From Apostichopus japonicus (lineage: Eukaryota > Echinodermata > Holothuroidea > Aspidochirotida > Stichopodidae): a DNA stretch of 64,000 nucleotides. The notes beneath the pieces were generated by a model. That model had not been told where the DNA came from. It was given only the letters and a program-made list of their open reading frames with translations, and made no database searches. A program made the position numbers and the translations under genes. Each line of letters starts with the position of its first letter. Within the stretch, counting starts at the first letter, position 1. Positions 1 through 10,900 of this stretch are shown one piece after another. The DNA lies in NCBI RefSeq assembly GCF_037975245.1, contig NC_092571.1:22121917-22185916 (forward strand), given 5' to 3'.

Positions 1-1
1 T

Positions 2-11
2 GGTTCGAACC
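2..11. promoter_or_regulatory. B-box/T-loop-like palindrome, one per monomer (first copy shown)
   Basis: GGTTCGAACC matches the core of the RNA polymerase III B box (consensus GGTTCGANTCC) and the tRNA T-loop. It is a perfect palindrome, so the match exists on both strands. It recurs in almost all of the roughly 400 monomers. Rare altered copies include GAACTCC (1921, 8323, 13922), GAAGCCC (2713, 3516, 3835, 9115, 10237), GTTGGAACC (40891, 41881), GTTAGAACC (near 53387) and GTTCAAACC (near 57078). The flanking bases do not form a full T-stem on either strand, so it is not part of an intact tRNA. Pol III use is inference. Confidence 0.45.
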
Positions 12-39
12 CCGGGTGATGACGTCTTTTGCCGATCTT

Positions 40-70
40 TTACAGCAAGTGCCTACACGGGGAGCTGTAA
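40..70 (+). repeat. Second inverted repeat TTACAGC/GCTGTAA (first copy)
   Basis: A perfect seven-base inverted repeat flanks a 17-base spacer, which itself holds GTG-CCTA-CAC, a three-pair mini-stem. It is present in both L and S, because the 11-bp indel ends where it begins. Several recurrent variants break it: AGCCGTAAG at 38806 and 39631, and ACAACAAG near 12837. It therefore looks less constrained than the inverted repeat at monomer 103-132. Confidence 0.55.
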
Positions 71-102
71 GTATTAGTTAACCCACCTAATATCTCAGTC
101 CA

Positions 103-132
103 TACAGTGGCGCGATGGCTTGGCGCACTGTG
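103..132 (+). repeat. Large inverted repeat / predicted hairpin in each monomer (first copy)
   Basis: The arms ACAGTG-G-CGC (104-113) and GCGCACTGT (123-131) pair over nine base pairs with one bulged G and a nine-base loop GATGGCTTG. A tenth T.G wobble pair (103 with 132) extends it. It recurs in essentially every monomer. As DNA it could extrude as a short cruciform; as RNA it would be a stable hairpin. It overlaps the A-box-like element. Recurrent variants often fall in the loop or at the bulge. Confidence 0.75.
116..127 (+). promoter_or_regulatory. Weak A-box-like element (first copy shown)
   Basis: TGGCTTGGCGCA resembles a tRNA D-arm/A box (TRGCNNAGYNGG) that has lost the middle of its D-loop. 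The B-box-like motif of the next monomer starts 51 bp downstream, which is in the range of a tRNA gene with a long variable region. The following bases (GCGCACTGTGCGAGCTGATGATCGAG in the sequence, split here as GCGCACTGTG then CGAGCTGATGATCGAG) look like the anticodon-arm part of tRNA-derived SINE heads. No proper five-pair anticodon stem can be drawn. A TTTT run lies between the two boxes (monomer 155-158) and would tend to stop pol III early. Confidence 0.3.
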
Positions 133-165
133 CGAGCTGATGATCGAGACTCTCTTTTGCATCCG

Positions 166-319
166 TGGTTCGAACCCCGGGTGATGACGTCTTTTACAGC
201 AAGTGCCTACACGGGGAGCTGTAAGTATTAGTTAATCCACCTAACATCTCAGTCCATACAGTGGCGCGATGGCTTGGCGCACTGTGCGAGCTGATGATCG
301 AGACTCTCTTTTGCATCCG
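166..319 (+). repeat. Representative short (S) monomer, 154 bp
   Basis: S is identical in plan to L but lacks the 11 bp GCCGATCTTTT after the GACGTCTTTT element, so GACGTCTTTT runs straight into ACAGCAAG. It usually carries TAACATCTC where L carries TAATATCTC. The linkage is not absolute: the S monomer at 485 has the T form, and the L monomer at 1915 has the C form. S occurs 173 times. Because 154 is not a multiple of three, reading frame shifts at every S monomer. Confidence 0.97.
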
Positions 320-1595
320 TGGTTCGAACCCCGGGTGATGACGTCTTTTGCCGATCTTTTACAGCAAGTGCCTACACGGGGAGCTGTAAGTATTAGTTAA
401 TCCACCTAATATCTCAGTCCATACAGTGGCGCGATGGCTTGGCGCACTGTGCGAGCTGATGATCGAGACTCTCTTTTGCATCCGTGGTTCGAACCCCGGG
501 TGATGACGTCTTTTACAGCAAGTGCCTACACGGGGAGCTGTGAGTATTAGTTAATCCACCTAATATCTCAGTCCATACAGTGGCGCGATGGCTTGGCGCA
601 CTGTGCGAGCTGATGATCGAGACTCTCTTTTGCATCCGTGGTTCGAACCCAGGGTGATGACGTCTTTTGCCGATCTTTTACAGCAAGTGCCTACACGGGG
701 AGCTGTAAGTATTAGTTAACCCACCTAATATCTCAGTCCATACAGTGGCGCGATGGCTTGGCGCACTGTGCGAGCTGATGATCGAGACTCTCTTTTGCAT
801 CCGTGGTTCGAACCCCGGGTGATGACGTCTTTTACAGCAAGTGCCTACACGGGGAGCTGTAAGTATTAGTTAATCCACCTAACATCTCAGTCCATACAGT
901 GGCGCGATGGCTTGGCGCACTGTGCGAGCTGATGATCGAGACTCTCTTTTGCATCCGTGGTTCGAACCCCGGGTGATGACGTCTTTTGCCGATCTTTTAC
1001 AGCAAGTGCCTACACGGGGAGCTGTAAGTATTAGTTAATCCACCTAATATCTCAGTCCATACAGTGGCGCGATGGCTTGGCGCACTGTGCGAGCTGATGA
1101 TCGAGACTCTCTTTTGCATCCGTGGTTCGAACCCCGGGTGATGACGTCTTTTACAGCAAGTGCCTACACGGGGAGCTGTAAGTATTAGTTAATCCACCTA
1201 ATATCTCAGTCCATACAGTGGCGCGATGGCTTGGCGCACTGTGCGAGCTGATGATCGAGACTCTCTTTTGCATCCGTGGTTCGAACCCCGGGTGATGACG
1301 TCTTTTGCCGATCTTTTACAGCAAGTGCCTACACGGGGAGCTGTAAGTATTAGTTAATCCACCTAATATCTCAGTCCATACAGTGGCGCGATGGCTTGGC
1401 GCACTGTGCGAGCTGATGATCGAGACTCTCTTTTGCATCCGTGGTTCGAACCCCGGGTGATGACGTCTTTTACAGCAAGTGCCTACACGGGGAGCTGTAA
1501 GTATTAGTTAATCCACCTAACATCTCAGTCCATACAGTGGCGCGATGGCTTGGCGCACTGTGCGAGCTGATGATCGAGACTCTCTTTTGCATCCG

Positions 1596-4500
1596 TGGTT
1601 CGAACCCCGGGTGATGACGTCTTTTGCCGATCTTTTACAGCAAGTGCCTACACGGGGAGCTGTAAGTATTATTTAATCCACCTAATATCTCAGTCCATAC
1701 AGTGGCGCGATGGCTTGGCGCACTGTGCGAGCTGATGATCGAGACTCTCTTTTGCATCCGTGGTTCGAACCCCGGGTTATGACGTCTTTTACAGCAAGTG
1801 CCTACACGGGGAGCTGTAAGTATTAGTTAATCCACCTAACATCTCAGTCCATACAGTGGCGCGATGGCTTGGCGCACTGTGCGAGCTGATGATCGAGACT
1901 CTCTTTTGCATCCGTGGTTCGAACTCCGGGTGATGACGTCTTTTGCCGATCTTTTACAGCAAGTGCCTACACGGGGAGCTGTAAGTATTAGTTAATCCAC
2001 CTAACATCTCAGTCCATACAGTGGCGCGATGGCTTGGCGCACTGTGCGAGCTGATGATCGAGACTCTCTTTTGCATCCGTGGTTCGAACCCCGGGTGATG
2101 ACGTCTTTTACAGCAAGTGCCTACACGGGGAGCTGTGAGTATTAGTTAATCCACTTAACATCTCAGTCCATACAGTGGCGCGATGGCTTGGCGCACTGTG
2201 CGAGCTGATGATCGAGACTCTCTTTTGCATCCGTGGTTCGAACCCCGGGTGATGACGTCTTTTGCCGATCTTTTACAGCAAGTGCCTACACGGGGAGCTG
2301 TAAGTATTAGTTAATCCACCTAACATCTCAGTCCATACAGTGGCGCGATGGCTTGGCGCACTGTGCGAGCTGATGATCGAGACTCTCTTTTGCATCCGTG
2401 GTTCGAACCCCGGGTGATGACGTCTTTTACAGCAAGTGCCTACACGGGGAGCTGTAAGTATTAGTTAATCCACCTAACATCTCAGTCCATACAGTGGCGC
2501 GATGGCTTGGCGCACTGTGCGAGCTGATGATCGAGACTCTCTTTTGCATCCGTGGTTCGAACCCCGGGTGATGACGTCTTTTACAGCAAGTGCCTACACG
2601 GGGAGCTGTAAGTATTAGTTAATCCACCTAACATCTCAGTCCATACAGTGGCGCGATGGCTTGGCGCACTGTGCGAGCTGATGATCGAGACTCTCTTTTG
2701 CATCCGTGGTTCGAAGCCCGGGTGATGACGTCTTTTGCCGATATTTTACAGCAAGTGCCTACACGGGGAGCTGTAAGTATTAGTTAATCCACCTAATATC
2801 TCAGTCCATACAGTGGCGCGATGGCTTGGCGCACTGTGCGAGCTGATGATCGAGACTCTCTTTTGCATCCGTGGTTCGAACCCCGGGTGATGACGTCTTT
2901 TACAGCAAGTGCCTACACGGGGAGCTGTAAGTATTAGTTAATCCACCTAACATCTCAGTCCATACAGTGGCGCGATGGCTTGGCGCACTGTGCGAGCTGA
3001 TGATCGAGACTCTCTTTTGCATCCGTGGTTCGAACCCCGGGTGATGACGTCTTTTGCCGATCTTTTACAGCAAGTGCCTACACGGGGAGCTGTAAGTATT
3101 AGTTAATCCACCTAATATCTCAGTCCATACAGTGGCGCGATGGCTTGGCGCACTGTGCGAGCTGATGATCGAGACTCTCTTTTGCATCCGTGGTTCGAAC
3201 CCCGGGTGATGACGTCTTTTACAGCAAGTGCCTACACGGGGAGCTGTAAGTATTAGTTAATCCACCTAACATCTCAGTCCATACAGTGGCGCGATGGCTT
3301 GGCGCACTGTGCGAGCTGATGATCGAGACTCTCTTTTGCATCCGTGGTTCGAACCCCGGGTGATGACGTCTTTTGCCGATCTTTTACAGCAAGTGCCTAC
3401 ACGGGGAGCTGTAAGTATTAGTTAATCCACCTAACATCTCAGTCCATACAGTGGCGCGATGGCTTGGCGCACTGTGCGAGCTGATGATCGAGACTCTCTT
3501 TTGCATCCGTGGTTCGAAGCCCGGGTGATGACGTCTTTTGCCGATCTTTTACAGCAAGTGCCTACACGGGGAGCTGTAAGTATTAGTTAATCCACCTAAT
3601 ATCTCAGTCCATACAGTGGCGCGATGGCTTGGCGCACTGTGCGAGCTGATGATCGAGACTCTCTTTTGCATCCGTGGTTCGAACCCCGGGTGCTGACGTC
3701 TTTTACAGCAAGTGCCTACACGGGGAGCTGTAAGTATTAGTTAATCCACCTAACATCTCAGTCCATACAGTGGCGCGATGGCTTGTCGCACTGTGCGAGC
3801 TGATGATCGAGACTCTCTTTTGCATCCGTGGTTCGAAGCCCGGGTGATGACGTCTTTTGCCGATCTTTTACAGCAAGTGCCTACACGGGGAGCTGTAAGT
3901 ATTAGTTAATCCACCTAATATCTCAGTCCATACAGTGGCGCGATGGCTTGGCGCACTGTGCGAGCTGATGATCGAGACTCTCTTTTGCATCCGTGGTTCG
4001 AACCCCGGGTGATGACGTCTTTTACAGCAAGTGCCTACACGGGGAGCTGTAAGTATTAGTTAATCCACCTAACATCTCAGTCCATACAGTGGCGCGATGG
4101 CTTGGCGCACTGTGCGAGCTGATGATCGAGACTCTCTTTTGCATCCGTGGTTCGAACCCCGGGTGATGACGTCTTTTGCCGATCTTTTACAGCAAGTGCC
4201 TACACGGGGAGCTGTAAGTATTAGTTAATCCACCTAATATCTCAGTCCATACAGTGGCGCGATGGCTTGGCGCACTGTGCGAGCTGATGATCGAGACTCT
4301 CTTTTGCATCCGTGGTTCGAACCCCGGGTGATGACGTCTTTTGCCGATCTTTTACAGCAAGTGCCTACACGGGGAGCTGTAAGTATTAGTTAATCCACCT
4401 AATATCTCAGTCCATACAGTGGCGCGATGGCTTGGCGCACTGTGCGAGCTGATGATCGAGACTCTCTTTTGCATCCGTGGTTCGAACCCCGGGTGATGAC

Positions 4501-7500
4501 GTCTTTTACAGCAAGTGCCTACACGCGGAGCTGTAAGTATTAGTTAATCCACCTAACATCTCAGTCCATACAGTGGCGCGATGGCTTGGCGCACTGTGCG
4601 AGCTGATGATCGAGACTCTCTTTTGCATCCGTGGTTCGAACCCCGGGTGATGACGTCTTTTGCCGATCTTTTACAGCAAGTGCCTACACGGGGAGCTGTA
4701 AGTATTAGTTAACCCACCTAATATCTCAGTCCATACAGTGGCGCGATGGCTTGGCGCACTGTGCGAGCTGATGATCGAGACTCTCTTTTGCATCCGTGGT
4801 TCGAACCCCGGGTGATGACGTCTTTTACAGCAAGTGCCTACACGGGGAGCTGTAAGTATTAGTTAATCCACCTAACATCTCAGTCCATACAGTGGCGCGA
4901 TGGCTTGGCGCACTGTGCGAGCTGATGATCGAGACTCTCTTTTGCATCCGTGGTTCGAACCCCGGGTGATGACGTCTTTTGACGATCTTTTACAGCAAGT
5001 GCCTACACGGGGAGCTGTAAGTATTAGTTAATCCACCTAATATCTCAGTCCATACAGTGGCGCGATGGCTTGGCGCACTGTGCGAGCTGATGATCGAGAC
5101 TCTCTTTTGCATCCGTGGTTCGAACCCCGGGTGATGACGTCTTTTACAGCAAGTGCCTACACGGGGAGCTGTAAGTATTAGTTAATCCACCTAATATCTC
5201 AGTCCATACAGTGGCGCGATGGCTTGGCGCACTGTGCGAGCTGATGATCGAGACTCTCTTTTGCATCCGTGGTTCGAACCCAGGGTGATGACGTCTTTTG
5301 CCGATCTTTTACAGCAAGTGCCTACACGGGGAGCTGTAAGTATTAGTTAATCCACCTAACATCTCAGTCCATACAGTGGCGCGATGGCTTGGCGCACTGT
5401 GCGAGCTGATGATCGAGACTCTCTTTTGCATCCGTGGTTCGAACCCCGGGTGATGACGTCTTTTGCCGATCTTTTACAGCAAGTGCCTACACGGGGAGCT
5501 GTAAGTATTAGTTAATCCACCTAATATCTCAGTCCATACAGTGGCGCGATGGCTTGGCGCACTGTGCGAGCTGATGATCGAGACTCTCTTTTGCATCCGT
5601 GGTTCGAACCCCGGGTGATGACGTCTTTTACAGCAAGTGCCTACACGGGGAGCTGTAAGTATTAGTTAATCCACCTAACATCTCAGTCCATACAGTGGCG
5701 CGATGGCTTGGCGCACTGTGCGAGCTGATGATCGAGACTCTCTTTTGCATCCGTGGTTCGAACCCAGAGTGATGACGTCTTTTGCCGATCTTTTACAGCA
5801 AGTGCCTACACGGGGAGCTGTAAGTATTAGTTAATCCACCTAACATCTCAGTCCATACAGTGGCGCGATGGCTTGGCGCACTGTGCGAGCTGAAGATCGA
5901 GACTCTCTTTTGCATCCGTGGTTCGAACCCCGGGTGATGACGTCTTTTGCCGATCTTTTACAGCAAGTGCCTACACGGGGAGCTGTAAGTATTAGTTAAT
6001 CCACCTAATATCTCAGTCCATACAGTGGCGCGATGGCTTGGCGCACTGTGCGAGCTGATGATCGAGACTCTCTTTTGCATCCGTGGTTCGAACCCCGGGT
6101 GATGACGTCTTTTACAGCAAGTGCCTACACGGGGAGCTGTAAGTATTAGTTAATCCACCTAACATCTCAGTCCATACAGTGGCGCGATGGCTTGGCGCAC
6201 TGTGCGAGCTGATGATCGAGACTCTCTTTTGCATCCGTGGTTCGAACCCCGGGTGATGACGTCTTTTACAGCAAGTGCCTACACGGGGAGCTGTAAGTAT
6301 TAGTTAATCCACCTAACATCTCAGTCCATACAGTGGCGCGATGGCTTGGCGCACTGTGCGAGCTGATGATCGAGACTCTCTTTTGCATCCGAGGTTCGAA
6401 CCCCGGGTGATGACGTCTTTTGCCGATCTTTTACAGCAAGTGCCTACACGGGGAGCTGTAAGTATTAGTTAATCCACCTAACATCTCAGTCCATACAGTG
6501 GCGCGATGGCTTGGCGCACTGTGCGAGCTGATGATCGAGACTCTCTTTTGCATCCGTGGTTCGAACCCCGGGTGATGACGTCTTTTGCCGATCTTTTACA
6601 GCAAGTGCCTACACGGGGAGCTGTAAGTATTAGTTAATCCACCTAATATCTCAGTCCATACAGTGGCGCGATGGCTTGGCGCACTGTGCGAGCTGATGAT
6701 CGAGACTCTCTTTTGCATCCGTGGTTCGAACCCCGGGTGATGACGTCTTTTACAGCAAGTGCCTACACGGGGAGCTGTAAGTATTAGTTAATCCACCTAA
6801 TATCTCAGTCCATACAGTGGCGCGATGGCTTGGCGCACTGTGCGAGCTGATGATCGAGACTCTCTTTTGCATCCGTGGTTCGAACCCCGGGTGATGACGT
6901 CTTTTGCCGATCTTTTACAGCAAGTGCCTACACGGGGAGCTGTAAGTATTAGTTAATCCACCTAACATCTCAGTCCATACAGTGGCGCGATGGCTTGGCG
7001 CACTGTGCGAGCTGATGATCGAGACTCTCTTTTGCATCCGTGGTTCGAACCCCGGGTGATGACGTCTTTTGCCGATCTTTTACAGCAAGTGCCTACACGG
7101 GGAGCTGTAAGTATTAATTAATCCACCTAATATCTCAGTCCATACAGTGGCGCGATGGCTTGGCGCACTGTGCGAGCTGATGATCGAGACTCTCTTTTGC
7201 ATCCGTGGTTCGAACCCCGGGTGATGACGTCTTTTACAGCAAGTGCCTACACGGGGAGCTGTAAGTATTAGTTAATCCACCTAACATCTCAGTCCATACA
7301 GTGGCGCGATGGCTTGGCGCACTGTGCGAGCTGATGATCGAGACTCTCTTTTGCATCCGTGGTTCGAACCCCGGGTGATGACGTCTTTTGCCGATCTTTT
7401 ACAGCAAGTGCCTACACGGGGAGCTGTAAGTATTAGTTAATCCACCTAATATCTCAGTCCATACAGTGGCGCGATGGCTTGGCGCACTGTGCGAGCTGAT

Positions 7501-7997
7501 GATCGAGACTCTCTTTTGCATCCGTGGTTCGAACCCCGGGTGATGACGTCTTTTACAGCAAGTGCCTACACGGGGAGCTGTAAGTATTAGTTAATCCACC
7601 TAATATCTCAGTCCATACAGTGGCGCGATGGCTTGGCGCACTGTGCGAGCTGATGATCGAGACTCTCTTTTGCATCCGTGGTTCGAACCCCGGGTGATGA
7701 CGTCTTTTGCCGATCTTTTACAGCAAGTGCCTACACGGGGAGCTGTAAGTATTAGTTAATCCACCTAATATCTCAGTCCATACAGTGGCGCGATGGCTTG
7801 GCGCACTGTGCGAGCTGATGATCGAGACTCTCTTTTGCATCCGTGGTTCGAACCCCGGGTGATGACGTCTTTTACAGCAAGTGCCTACACGGGGAGCTGT
7901 AAGTATTAGTTAATCCACCTAACATCTCAGTCCATACAGTGGCGCGATGGCTTGGCGCACTGTGCGAGCTGATGATCGAGACTCTCTTTTGCATCCG
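1596..7997. repeat. Higher-order block copy 1 (40 monomers, 6402 bp)
   Basis: This block holds 22 L and 18 S in a non-periodic order. The order is repeated, one monomer shorter, in the next block. Shared rare variants, each given as this copy then the next, are: TTATTTAATCC at 1669/8071; GAACTCC at 1921/8323; GCTGTGAG near 2136/8538; CGATATTTT at 2739/9141; CTTGTCGCAC at 3782/10184; and GAAGCCC at 3835/10237. All are 6402 bp apart. Private changes such as GGGTTATGACG near 1775 show later divergence. One extra L at 4148-4477, where two L are adjacent, is absent from copy 2. Confidence 0.9.
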
Positions 7998-10900
7998 TGG
8001 TTCGAACCCCGGGTGATGACGTCTTTTGCCGATCTTTTACAGCAAGTGCCTACACGGGGAGCTGTAAGTATTATTTAATCCACCTAATATCTCAGTCCAT
8101 ACAGTGGCGCGATGGCTTGGCGCACTGTGCGAGCTGATGATCGAGACTCTCTTTTGCATCCGTGGTTCGAACCCCGGGTGATGACGTCTTTTACAGCAAG
8201 TGCCTACACGGGGAGCTGTAAGTATTAGTTAATCCACCTAACATCTCAGTCCATACAGTGGCGCGATGGCTTGGCGCACTGTGCGAGCTGATGATCGAGA
8301 CTCTCTTTTGCATCCGTGGTTCGAACTCCGGGTGATGACGTGTTTTGCCGATCTTTTACAGCAAGTGCCTACACGGGGAGCTGTAAGTATTAGTTAATCC
8401 ACCTAACATCTCAGTCCATACAGTGGCGCGATGGCTTGGCGCACTGTGCGAGCTGATGATCGAGACTCTCTTTTGCATCCGTGGTTCGAACCCCGGGTGA
8501 TGACGTCTTTTACAGCAAGTGCCTACACGGGGAGCTGTGAGTATTAGTTAATCCACCTAACATCTCAGTCCATACAGTGGCGCGATGGCTTGGCGCACTG
8601 TGCGAGCTGATGATCGAGACTCTCTTTTGCATCCGTGGTTCGAACCCCGGGTGATGACGTCTTTTGCCGATCTTTTACAGCAAGTGCCTACACGGGGAGC
8701 TGTAAGTATTAGTTAATCCACCTAACATCTCAGTCCATACAGTGGCGCGATGGCTTGGCGCACTGTGCGAGCTGATGATCGAGACTCTCTTTTGCATCCG
8801 TGGTTCGAACCCCGGGTGATGACGTCTTTTACAGCAAGTGCCTACACGGGGAGCTGTAAGTATTAGTTAATCCACCTAACATCTCAGTCCATACAGTGGC
8901 GCGATGGCTTGGCGCACTGTGCGAGCTGATGATCGAGACTCTCTTTTGCATCCGTGGTTCGAACCCCGGGTGATGACGTCTTTTACAGCAAGTGCCTACA
9001 CGGGGAGCTGTAAGTATTAGTTAATCCACCTAACATCTCAGTCCATACAGTGGCGCGATGGCTTGGCGCACTGTGCGAGCTGATGATCGAGACTCTCTTT
9101 TGCATCCGTGGTTCGAAGCCCGGGTGATGACGTCTTTTGCCGATATTTTACAGCAAGTGCCTACACGGGGAGCTGTAAGTATTAGTTAATCCACCTAATA
9201 TCTCAGTCCATACAGTGGCGCGATGGCTTGGCGCACTGTGCGAGCTGATGATCGAGACTCTCTTTTGCATCCGTGGTTCGAACCCCGGGTGATGACGTCT
9301 TTTACAGCAAGTGCCTACACGGGGAGCTGTAAGTATTAGTTAATCCACCTAACATCTCAGTCCATACAGTGGCGCGATGGCTTGGCGCACTGTGCGAGCT
9401 GATGATCGAGACTCTCTTTTGCATCCGTGGTTCGAACCCCGGGTGATGACGTCTTTTGCCGATCTTTTACAGCAAGTGCCTACACGGGGAGCTGTAAGTA
9501 TTAGTTAATCCACCTAATATCTCAGTCCATACAGTGGCGCGATGGCTTGGCGCACTGTGCGAGCTGATGATCGAGACTCTCCTTTGCATCCGTGGTTCGA
9601 ACCCCGGGTGATGACGTCTTTTACAGCAAGTGCCTACACGGGGAGCTGTAAGTATTAGTTAATCCACCTAACATCTCAGTCCATACAGTGGCGCGATGGC
9701 TTGGCGCACTGTGCGAGCTGATGATCGAGACTCTCTTTTGCATCCGTGGTTCGAACCCCGGGTGATGACGTCTTTTGCCGATCTTTTACAGCAAGTGCCT
9801 ACACGGGGAGCTGTAAGTATTAGTTAATCCACCTAACATCTCAGTCCATACAGTGGCGCGATGGCTTGGCGCACTGTGCGAGCTGATGATCGAGACTCTC
9901 TTTTGCATCCGTGGTTCGAACCCCGGGTGATGACGTCTTTTGCCGATCTTTTACAGCAAGTGCCTACACGGGGAGCTGTAAGTATTAGTTAATCCACCTA
10001 ATATCTCAGTCCATACAGTGGCGCGATGGCTTGGCGCACTGTGCGAGCTGATGATCGAGACTCTCTTTTGCATCCGTGGTTCGAACCCCGGGTGATGACG
10101 TCTTTTACAGCAAGTGCCTACACGGGGAGCTGTAAGTATTAGTTAATCCACCTAACATCTCAGTCCATACAGTGGCGCGATGGCTTGTCGCACTGTGCGA
10201 GCTGATGATCGAGACTCTCTTTTGCATCCGTGGTTCGAAGCCCGGGTGATGACGTCTTTTGCCGATCTTTTACAGCAAGTGCCTACACGGGGAGCTGTAA
10301 GTATTAGTTAATCCACCTAATATCTCAGTCCATACAGTGGCGCGATGGCTTGGCGCACTGTGCGAGCTGATGATCGAGACTCTCTTTTGCATCCGTGGTT
10401 CGAACCCCGGGTGATGACGTCTTTTACAGCAAGTGCCTACACGGGGAGCTGTAAGTATTAGTTAATCCACCTAACATCTCAGTCCATACAGTGGCGCGAT
10501 GGCTTGGCGCACTGTGCGAGCTGATGATCGAGACTCTCTTTTGCATCCGTGGTTCGAACCCCGGGTGATGACGTCTTTTGCCGATCTTTTACAGCAAGTG
10601 CCTACACGGGGAGCTGTAAGTATTAGTTAATCCACCTAATATCTCAGTCCATACAGTGGCGCGATGGCTTGGCGCACTGTGCGAGCTGATGATCGAGACT
10701 CTCTTTTGCATCCGTGGTTCGAACCCCGGGTGATGACGTCTTTTACAGCAAGTGCCTACACGCGGAGCTGTAAGTATTAGTTAATCCACCTAACATCTCA
10801 GTCCATACAGTGGCGCGATGGCTTGGCGCACTGTGCGAGCTGATGATCGAGACTCTCTTTTGCATCCGTGGTTCGAACCCCGGGTGATGACGTCTTTTGC

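Larger units (their letters stand above)
1..165 (+). repeat. Representative long (L) monomer, 165 bp
   Basis: This is the first L monomer, and the reference for monomer coordinates used in other entries. In order it has the palindrome GGTTCGAACC (2-11), CCCGGG (11-16), a CRE-like TGACGTCT (19-26), and the L-specific 11 bp GCCGATCTTTT (31-41). Then come the inverted repeat TTACAGC/GCTGTAA (40-46 and 64-70), an AT-rich stretch (about 71-94), the large inverted repeat (103-132), and a CTCTCTTTT tract (150-158). This copy differs from most by AACCCACC in place of AATCCACC near position 80. L occurs 226 times in the window. Confidence 0.97.
1..1595. repeat. Five L-S dimers (319-bp period)
   Basis: Ten monomers alternate strictly L and S from the window edge, giving a clean 319-bp dimer. 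The marker AACCCACC recurs at 80 and 718, 638 bp apart (two dimers). The spacing from AACCCACC at 80 to the CAGGGTG variant at 650 is 570 bp. The same spacing recurs at 4711 and 5281 and again at 10948 and 11518. The left edge is therefore a partial copy of material found inside the blocks to the right. Confidence 0.9.

Noticed and set aside
2-17. CENP-B box
   Set aside because: TTCG and GGG are present near each other (TTCGAACCCCGGG), but the spacing is two bases short of NTTCGNNNNANNCGGGN and the central A is missing.
19-26. CRE/ATF site TGACGTCT in each monomer as a regulatory element
   Set aside because: It matches seven of eight bases of the CRE palindrome, but with no gene in the window there is no support for a regulatory role. 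It is also frequent by descent rather than by selection.
1-176. Genuine tRNA genes, one per monomer
   Set aside because: Only the B-box-like core and part of a D-arm can be aligned. No acceptor stem, T-stem or five-pair anticodon stem forms, and a TTTT run interrupts the region.
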